Shown here one piece after another: positions 58,186-64,000 of a stretch of 64,000 bases of DNA; position 1 is the first letter of the stretch; each line of letters opens with the position of its first letter. Origin of the DNA: Modestobacter sp. VKM Ac-2977. GTDB taxonomy: Bacteria; Actinomycetota; Actinomycetes; Mycobacteriales; Geodermatophilaceae. The translations under genes were made by a program, and so were the position numbers. Under the pieces are notes generated by a model that had not been told where the DNA came from, ran no database searches, and saw nothing but the letters and a program-made list of their open reading frames with translations. The stretch is from assembly GCF_026968045.1 (NCBI RefSeq), contig NZ_JAPVBQ010000002.1, positions 794,933-858,932 on the forward strand. The letters are read 5' to 3'.

Positions 58186-60126
58186 TCACTCCGGCAGCGG
58201 CCAGGGGCGCTCGTCACTGATGCCGAGCCCGGTGCTGCAGAGCCGGTCCGGGTCGATGTCCTGCGGGCGGAAGTAGACCGTCGAGGCGGTCACGTCGTCG
58301 CCGAAGTCCCGCGGGGAGTCCGCCGTCGGCGGGGCCACCAACGCCGGCTGCGTCGACTCGATCGAGAAGCGGATCACCCGGGTGAACTGGCAGTCGGTGG
58401 CGACCGACACGATGCTGAACTCGATCGGCGGGCGGTCGGTGCCGCGCACGATGTTGTCCAGCCCGCCCGCCCCGGTCGAGCCCTCGACGAGGTCGATCGC
58501 CCCGTCCTCGTCCTGCACCTCGGAGCTGTCGTTCTGGGCGTGGACGTGGCCGGAGACCGTCTGCCGGATCCGCCCGGGCAGGACCTCGCGCAGCTCCTCG
58601 GCGGCGACCGGCTCGTGGACGGCGAAGACGTCGATCGTCTCCAGGCCGTCGGCGGACTCCCCCGTCTCGGCGTCGATGCCGTCCAGCACGGCGGCGCCGT
58701 CGCCGAGGAGGGGGTCGTCACCGACGAGGGCGCCGTCCCCGGCTGCCACCGCGCCGTCCCCGGCTGCGACCGCGCCGTCGGCGGGGTCACGGTCGCCGCC
58801 CCAGAGGAGCACCTCGTCGTCGGCGGGGGCACCGTCGAGGACGATCTCCTCGCCCGCCGGGATCTCCTCGTCCTCCAGCACGCCGAGTGCCTCGCGGACC
58901 GCCTCCCGCTGCAGCGGCTCCACCACGTCGGCCGCATCGGCGCCGTACCGGCCGGGGCCGCCGTAGACCCGGGGGTCCGACAGGCCGGCGACGGTGAGTC
59001 CGTAGGCGTCCACGACGCCGGCGGTCACGGCGTAGCCGTCCTCGGTGGCGACCTTGGTGCCCAGCACGGTGACGCCGGGGACGGCGCGCATGACCTCGGC
59101 CGTGGCCGGGGAGTCGTGGTTGCCCGCCACCCAGAGCATCGGGGCGATGTCGGTGAGGGCGGCGATCGCCTCCAGGTAGGCCGGGGTCAGCTCCTGGCGG
59201 GTGCCGAACGCGCTCTCGTCGCCGGTGTTGATGATCAGGTCGACGTCGTAGTTGTCCGCGTAGCGCGCCACGAGCGGGTAGTTCGCCGACAGGTGCATGT
59301 CGGAGATGGTCATGATCTGCAGCGCCGTCTCCGGCGTCTGGTCGTCCTCGATCTGGGCCTGCAGCGCTGCCTGGATGCCGACCACCGAGCCGAGCACGTC
59401 CAGGGCCTTGTTGGACTGGCTGTAGTAGGCGTTCAACTCGCTGGGGAACAGCTGCGCCGCGGCGAGCGTGCCGGTCAGCTGCGAGTCCCGCACCCAGTTC
59501 GGGTTGTAGCTGAGCAGCCCGTACCCGGCGACGGCCACCGTGACGGCGGCGGCGCCCGCGGCCTGCAGCGACCGGTACCGGAGCTCGTGCGGGCGGCGCG
59601 ACCGGCCCCGCAGGTAGCGGACCGACATGTTGATCGCGGCGGCGATGAGCAAGCCGGCGACGAGCCCCAGCAGGAGCTCGGCGATCAGCCAGGTGGCGAT
59701 CCGCGGCAGCTGGGCGGTGAAGTCGGCCTGCAACCGCTCCACGAAGCCGGGCAGGTCCCCGCCGGCCAACTTGGTGAGCTGCAGGACGTCGACGTCGACC
59801 GGGCTGATGTGCACGCCGAAGGGCACCCCGCTGACCTCCGGGAACTCCCAGCTCCCCAGCGTGGTGTCGGCGCTGAGCCCCGGCCGGCTGAGCAGTGTGC
59901 CGCGCACCTCGAACGGCACGCCCTGCACGGTCGCCTCGTACGGGAACGCACGCAGCGCCGCAGCGGCGCAGACCAGCGGCAGGACCAGCCGCAGCGCCCA
60001 CCGCAGCAGCCCCTGGACGACGCGGGAGACGACCGATCCGGTGCGCCGGGTGATCTGCTCCACCTCCTGGCGGCGGGTGAACGGGAGTGGGAGAGGGAGC
60101 TGGTCGCCGCCCCGGGTGCTGGACAT
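58186..60126 (-). CDS. Membrane-anchored metallophosphoesterase
   Basis: 646 residues. Transmembrane segments near 40-60, 145-165 and 190-205, then an extracytoplasmic calcineurin-type domain with DxH in TISDMHLSANY, GD in INTGDES, GNHD in VAGNHDS, and GHVH in VSGHVHAQ. Between them is an acidic Ala/Gly insert with a repeated 7-residue unit (DGAVAAG). The substrate is unknown; relatives cleave phosphodiesters of nucleotides or lipids. Confidence 0.85.
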   Translation of the reverse strand: MSSTRGGDQLPLPLPFTRRQEVEQITRRTGSVVSRVVQGLLRWALRLVLPLVCAAAALRAFPYEATVQGVPFEVRGTLLSRPGLSADTTLGSWEFPEVSGVPFGVHISPVDVDVLQLTKLAGGDLPGFVERLQADFTAQLPRIATWLIAELLLGLVAGLLIAAAINMSVRYLRGRSRRPHELRYRSLQAAGAAAVTVAVAGYGLLSYNPNWVRDSQLTGTLAAAQLFPSELNAYYSQSNKALDVLGSVVGIQAALQAQIEDDQTPETALQIMTISDMHLSANYPLVARYADNYDVDLIINTGDESAFGTRQELTPAYLEAIAALTDIAPMLWVAGNHDSPATAEVMRAVPGVTVLGTKVATEDGYAVTAGVVDAYGLTVAGLSDPRVYGGPGRYGADAADVVEPLQREAVREALGVLEDEEIPAGEEIVLDGAPADDEVLLWGGDRDPADGAVAAGDGAVAAGDGALVGDDPLLGDGAAVLDGIDAETGESADGLETIDVFAVHEPVAAEELREVLPGRIRQTVSGHVHAQNDSSEVQDEDGAIDLVEGSTGAGGLDNIVRGTDRPPIEFSIVSVATDCQFTRVIRFSIESTQPALVAPPTADSPRDFGDDVTASTVYFRPQDIDPDRLCSTGLGISDERPWPLPE

Positions 60127-60224
60127 CGGGATCGATTCTCTCGCGTGGTGCGGCGCGCCGCCCCCCTGCCCTGCCTCTCCGGCGCGTCCGGCAGGGGATC
60201 ACCGAGCCGGGGAGGAGGCCGGAG

Positions 60225-61154
60225 GTGACACGCTCCCGGCCCGACGTGGGACGCTGGACCCTGACCGACGACGACGCGCTCGCTGACTCGCCGCCGACGA
60301 ACGGGGCTCCCTTGGCACTGATCACCTGCCCCACCTGCAATTCCGAGGAGATCTCGGGCAAGCCGCAGCCGGACGGCCGGCTGCTGATCCACTGCGACGA
60401 CTGCGGCGCCGAGTGGCTGCGCGGGGAGACCCGCCGCGACCCGGCCCGGCCCGCCGTCCAGTCCTTCGACTCCCTGCAGGCGGCCTTCCCGACCCCGGCC
60501 GACGTCCGTCCCGACGTGCGGGAGCGGGTGATGCTGCTGCAGTCGGAGTTCGCCATGGACCGGCCCGAGCCGGACCCGGACGTCGAGCCCTACCGCGAGC
60601 GGTACGCGGCGTTGTTCTCCCGCGAGAACCTGCCCTCGGCGACGCCGGAGCAGCTGCTGCACTTCGCCAACTCCACGACCGTCGCCGACCCGGGCAACGT
60701 GTCCGGCTTCAACCGGGCGTGGAAGACCGCCGGCCCGGACAAGGCGGCCGCGCAGGTGCGGCAGACGATCGAGCACCTGCTGTACGGGCCGGAGAGCCTG
60801 CGGCTCGAGGACCGGATGACCCAGCTGATCGACGGCAGCAAGAAGGGCCTGGGCTTCCCCTCGTTCAAGGAGGCGCTGCTGACCAAGGTCCTCTGCGTCG
60901 TGGAGCCCGAGCGCTTCCTGCCCGTGGTCCGGTACACCGCCGCGAACGGTGGGAAGAAGGAGCTGGCCAAGACGGTCTTCGAGCTGGACCTCCCGCCGGT
61001 GGAGAAGACGGCGTGGACCAGTGGCCGGCTGGCGGTCTGGAGCAACGACCTGCTCCGCTCACTGGTCGGCAACGACCTCCCAGACCTGCAGCAGGCGGCG
61101 CGCTTCCTGCAGTGGGCCAAGGACCGCCCGGTGATGTCCCGCAGCGACAGCTGA
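60225..61154 (+). CDS. Zinc-ribbon protein with a McrB-N-like helical domain
   Basis: About 309 residues. A zinc ribbon at about 34-60 (CPTCNSEE and CDDCGAEW). A helical region, about 120-300 (NVSGFNRAWKTAGPDKAAAQ, DGSKKGLGFPSFKEALLTKV, PERFLPVVRYTAANGGKKEL), resembles domains found at the N-terminus of some McrB-like restriction ATPases, but no nuclease or ATPase is attached. Start GTG 60225 has GGAGGAGG upstream; the frame extends further. The stop lies within a 20-bp tandem duplication. Confidence 0.6.
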   Translation: MTRSRPDVGRWTLTDDDALADSPPTNGAPLALITCPTCNSEEISGKPQPDGRLLIHCDDCGAEWLRGETRRDPARPAVQSFDSLQAAFPTPADVRPDVRERVMLLQSEFAMDRPEPDPDVEPYRERYAALFSRENLPSATPEQLLHFANSTTVADPGNVSGFNRAWKTAGPDKAAAQVRQTIEHLLYGPESLRLEDRMTQLIDGSKKGLGFPSFKEALLTKVLCVVEPERFLPVVRYTAANGGKKELAKTVFELDLPPVEKTAWTSGRLAVWSNDLLRSLVGNDLPDLQQAARFLQWAKDRPVMSRSDS

Positions 61155-61177
61155 CCGCCCGCAGCGACAGCCGACCG
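61138..61177. repeat. 20-bp tandem duplication spanning a stop codon
   Basis: CCCGCAGCGACAGCTGACCG (61138-61157) is followed by CCCGCAGCGACAGCCGACCG (61158-61177). The first unit carries the stop TGA of the zinc-ribbon gene; in the second the same position is CGA. Confidence 0.8.
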
Positions 61178-61207
61178 CCCCGCCCCGGCCTCCCGGGTGC
61201 GGGGCGG
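61175..61207. terminator. Hairpin between convergent genes
   Basis: CCGCCCCG and CGGGGCGG form an 8-bp outer stem, with an inner CCCGG/CCGGG stem, between the zinc-ribbon gene and the DUF3048 gene, whose stop is at 61215. It can terminate both. Confidence 0.6.
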
Positions 61208-61214
61208 CCGGCGT

Positions 61215-62312
61215 TCAGCTGACGGCGACCGCGCCACCGGAGTTGGGCACCAGCTCGACCCAGGTGTTCCCCGGGGCCAGCCGGACCGGGTTGCCGTCGG
61301 CCCCGCGCAGCACCACGCGCTCCCCGACGCCGGTCTTGACCCAGGTGGCGGCCACCGTCTTGCCGCCGGTGGCGACGAGGGCCTCGCCCTCTCCGACCAG
61401 GACCGTCTCCGGCACCGGGTTGCCGGCCGGGTCGCGGGCCGCGGTCGCCAGGACGTCGACCCGCAGCACCACGACGTTGGTGGCGCCGAGCCGAGCGCCG
61501 TCGGCACCGACGGCCGGGGTGCTGCCCTCCGTCCGCAGCCATCGGGCGTCGGGCGGGCTCCAGGTCCACTGCGGGCGGCTGACCCCGGACAGGGTCAACG
61601 CGAGGTTCGTGGCCGGCGTGCCGGCGGTGACCGCGCTGGCCTCCTCGGCCGTGGCGGCCAGGTCGAACTGCGGAGGCGGCGCCGCCTGGTGGGCGGGGTC
61701 GGCCTGGGCGAGGAGGAGCAGCGGGTCGGCGTGCACGTTGTGCGGGGCCGGCCGGTCGCTCGTGCGGAAGAAGCCGTCGGCGCCGGCGTCGTTGCTGAGC
61801 ACCTGCATCCCGGCGGCGGCGATCGCATCGACGTAGCCGGCCTGGCCCCCGGAGAAGGCGAACAGGCCGTGCAGTGGGGCGGCGATGGCGGGGTCCATCG
61901 GACGCACGGAACGGATCGGCCCGATCTGGGCCGGCAGGTTCGAGTGGTAGACCGCGACGTAGCGGGGGATGCCGCCCTCGACGACCTGCTCCCAGACCAG
62001 GTCCGCGGCGCCCAGGCCGGTCTGCGGTCGAGCGTCGGAGGAGTTCTCGACCTTGACGGCCAGTGCGGGGTGCGGGTCGACCGGGCCGCTCTCCAGCCCG
62101 GTGAGCGGCCAGAGCACCGGCGGGGGCGGAGGCGGCGGTGGGGGCGGGGTCGTCGCGGGGGTGCTCTGCGCCACGGGCGTCGTCCCCGCTGAGCTGCCAC
62201 ACGCCACCACCCCGGTCAGGGCCACCCCCACCAGCAGCGCGGCGGCGAGCGAACGCCGGGGGCGGTGACCGACCGCCGGACCGGCGTCGGCGGAGGAACG
62301 GGAACGGGTCAC
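61215..62312 (-). CDS. DUF3048 (YerB-like) lipoprotein
   Basis: 365 residues. Lipobox ALTGVVAC (Cys38), then a run of ten prolines, then the YerB-type domain (PLTGLESG, ALAVKVENSSDARPQTGLGA, DLVWEQVVEGGIPRYVAVYH, GPIRSVRPMD) and C-terminal domain with the ligand-like HPLLLLAQ-type region. Function unknown; genes of this type occur beside cell-wall genes. GTG at 62312 was chosen as it is preceded by GAGGAGCG. Confidence 0.85.
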   Translation of the reverse strand: MTRSRSSADAGPAVGHRPRRSLAAALLVGVALTGVVACGSSAGTTPVAQSTPATTPPPPPPPPPPVLWPLTGLESGPVDPHPALAVKVENSSDARPQTGLGAADLVWEQVVEGGIPRYVAVYHSNLPAQIGPIRSVRPMDPAIAAPLHGLFAFSGGQAGYVDAIAAAGMQVLSNDAGADGFFRTSDRPAPHNVHADPLLLLAQADPAHQAAPPPQFDLAATAEEASAVTAGTPATNLALTLSGVSRPQWTWSPPDARWLRTEGSTPAVGADGARLGATNVVVLRVDVLATAARDPAGNPVPETVLVGEGEALVATGGKTVAATWVKTGVGERVVLRGADGNPVRLAPGNTWVELVPNSGGAVAVS

Positions 62313-62651
62313 GGCGGGCGCTCCTCGGTCAGCGGGTGTCGGGGCCGCCCGGCGGGCGGCCGGACCACCGTAGGTCGGCGAGGGCCCGTGGTCGGGCTGC
62401 CGCACCGCGGACACCCCCGCTACCGCTCGATCGGTGTGTCGTCACGCGGCGTGTCCGTCCGACCCGGTGCGGTTCGTCCGCGAAGACCCGCCGTCGCCAC
62501 CAGCGCGTTCGCTCCGGGCGGGGCACCGACATGCGGAACCGGCCGGGACCGGGACCCTCGGCCGGCTCTCGACGGGGACCCCCGGCCGTGCCTAGGTTGC
62601 CGTCACCGGCCGCCGCACGGGAACGGCGGCCGCTCCCCCGAGAGGACGTCG
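62313..62651. other. Divergent intergenic region with a leader hairpin
   Basis: 339 bp without a gene, between the DUF3048 lipoprotein and the M28 peptidase. A 9-bp-stem hairpin, CGGCCGCCG (62607-62615) with CGGCGGCCG (62624-62632), sits just ahead of the peptidase start. No recognised riboswitch. A CCTAGGTT box at 62591 might be a -10 region. Confidence 0.45.
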
Positions 62652-64000
62652 ATGTCGCTCCGCACCCGCCGATCAGCGCTCACCCTGACCACCGCAGCGG
62701 CCACCTTCGCCGGCTCGGTGCTCATCGCTGCACCGGCCAGCGCCGGGGGCAACCCCCACCCCCACGGCTTCGCCCAGCGGGTGTCGACCGAGGAGGTCGC
62801 CGCGCACCTCGCCGCGTTCCAGGAGATCGCCGACGCGAACGGCGGGAACCGGGCCAGTGGCACCCCCGGGTACGACGCCTCGGCCGACTACGTGCAGGGG
62901 CTGCTGGAGGAAGCGGGCTACCAGGTCGAGCGGCAGTACTTCGACTTCGTCGCCTCGTCCACGACCGCTCAGGAACTGACCGTTGCCGGTGCGCCGGTCG
63001 ACGTCGTCGCGATGGAGTACTCGCCGTCGGGCGAGGTCACCGCACCGCTCTCGGCGCTGGCCCGCGACGACGCGACGCCGGGCTGCGAGGCTGCCGACTA
63101 CCCGGAGACGGTGGCCAGCACCGTCGTCCTCGTCTCCCGCGGCGCCTGCTCCTTCACGGTCAAGCAGCAGCTGGCCACCACGGCCGGCGCAGTGGGCGTC
63201 CTGGTCTACAACAACGTCCCCGACGAGCCGCTGAACGGCACCCTGGGCGAGGCCGTCCCCGGCGCCCCGGCCGGCGGGCTCACCCAGGCGGCCGGACAGG
63301 CACTGCTCGGCCAGGTGGGGCAGCAGGCCACCCTCGACATCCAGGTCGAGGTCACCGAGACCACCACCTCCAACGTCATCGCCCAGACCCCCTACGGCGA
63401 CACCGACCAGGTGATCATGCTCGGCGCACACCTGGACTCGGTCGCCGATGGCCCGGGGATCAACGACAACGCCACCGGTTCTGCCGGCATCCTGCAGACG
63501 GCGCTCGAGCTCGCCGAGATCAAGCCGACGACCAACGCCGTGCGGTTCGCGTGGTGGGGTGCCGAGGAGTCCGGGCTGGTCGGCTCCTGGGAGTACGTGG
63601 AGTCGTTGACCGAGGCCGAGCGCGCCCAGATCGCCGGCTACCTGAACTTCGACATGATCGGGTCGCCGAATCACATCATCGGGGTCTACGACGCCGACCA
63701 GTCGACGTACACCGCACCGGTCGCGGTGCCGGAGGGATCGGCGTCGCTGGAGCAGGTGTTCACCGGCTACTTCGACCGCACCCGCCAGCCGTGGGTCGAC
63801 ACCGAGTTCTCCGGGCGGTCGGACTACCAGGGCTTCATCGAGTACGGCATCCCCGCCACCGGGCTGTTCACCGGCGCGGACGACATCAAGACCGCGGAGG
63901 AGGTCGCGCTCTTCGGCGGCACCGCCGGGATCCCGCACGACCCGAACTACCACTCCCCCGCCGACGACCTCAGCAACGTCGACCTGGCCGCACTGGGGAT
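62652..64000 (+). CDS. Secreted M28-family zinc aminopeptidase with PA domain (runs off the window)
   Basis: 449 residues visible; the 3' end is outside. Signal peptide with AxA cleavage near ASA at 32. A PA domain is inserted at about 125-215 (VVLVSRGACSFTVKQQLATTAGAVGVLVYNN). Zinc peptidase motifs: LGAHLDSVADGPGINDNATG, WWGAEESGLVGSWEY and LNFDMIGSPNH, then DYQGFIEYGIPATGLFTGAD. It releases N-terminal residues from peptides outside the cell. AGAGG precedes the ATG. Confidence 0.93.
   Translation, partial: MSLRTRRSALTLTTAAATFAGSVLIAAPASAGGNPHPHGFAQRVSTEEVAAHLAAFQEIADANGGNRASGTPGYDASADYVQGLLEEAGYQVERQYFDFVASSTTAQELTVAGAPVDVVAMEYSPSGEVTAPLSALARDDATPGCEAADYPETVASTVVLVSRGACSFTVKQQLATTAGAVGVLVYNNVPDEPLNGTLGEAVPGAPAGGLTQAAGQALLGQVGQQATLDIQVEVTETTTSNVIAQTPYGDTDQVIMLGAHLDSVADGPGINDNATGSAGILQTALELAEIKPTTNAVRFAWWGAEESGLVGSWEYVESLTEAERAQIAGYLNFDMIGSPNHIIGVYDADQSTYTAPVAVPEGSASLEQVFTGYFDRTRQPWVDTEFSGRSDYQGFIEYGIPATGLFTGADDIKTAEEVALFGGTAGIPHDPNYHSPADDLSNVDLAALG

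Overview
The window is very GC-rich DNA (well over 70 % by eye) with tightly packed genes, frequent GTG starts and ATGA/GTGA stop-start overlaps. It encodes mycothiol-dependent isomerase-like proteins, an F420-type LLM oxidoreductase, a GAF-ANTAR regulator and DtxR/IdeR-type iron boxes. Together these indicate a high-GC actinobacterium; gene style and the small intergenic palindromes fit the Geodermatophilaceae (Blastococcus, Geodermatophilus, Modestobacter), but genus is an inference. I see no phage, integrase, transposase, rRNA, tRNA or CRISPR array.

Layout. 0-7.6 kb: a BlaI-type repressor and M56 metalloprotease pair diverges from a cytochrome bd operon, cydA-cydB-cydDC (CydD and CydC fused), with three dyad operators between them. 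7.6-9.8 kb: GAF-ANTAR protein, DUF1801 protein, a permuted NlpC/P60-like protein and a small membrane protein. 9.8-13.5 kb: ethanolamine use (permease, eutB, eutC) without microcompartment genes. 13.5-20 kb: an MFS transporter, a two-domain membrane protein, an MDMPI-fold protein, and a NarL-type two-component system downstream of a membrane protein. 20-26 kb: NYN/PIN-like protein, iron-boxed siderophore-interacting protein, a RecB-like nuclease/helicase coupled to a vsr gene broken by a palindromic repeat. 25.8-33 kb: polyhydroxyalkanoate genes phaC-phaZ, a LacI regulator, an iron-boxed siderophore-binding lipoprotein, thiolase and SDR.

33-45 kb: a TPP riboswitch sits directly in front of a zinc alcohol dehydrogenase and an MFS transporter; then a K+ channel, an MDMPI-fold protein, a UBP zinc finger, a LarA-like enzyme, a thioesterase, a phosphotriesterase-like lactonase, and a stress-type cluster (TetR, PRC-barrel/DUF2382, membrane protein). 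45-52 kb: a 2013-residue protein combining a transglutaminase-like fold, DUF4011, SF1 helicase, a Vsr-like nuclease and DUF3320, an architecture resembling the single-gene antiphage system called Hhe. 52-64 kb: HD protein, voltage-sensor-like protein, LLM oxidoreductase, two paralogous stand-alone GT51 glycosyltransferases flanking a NUDIX gene and rtcB, a membrane metallophosphoesterase, a zinc-ribbon protein, a DUF3048 lipoprotein and the start of a secreted M28 peptidase that runs off the window.

The observations most worth a second look are the TPP-riboswitch/alcohol dehydrogenase/MFS unit; a 26-bp palindrome that encodes the same peptide at the N-termini of both cydDC and eutC; the repeat that replaced the active site of vsr; the BlaI-type operators in front of cytochrome bd; and the giant helicase-nuclease.
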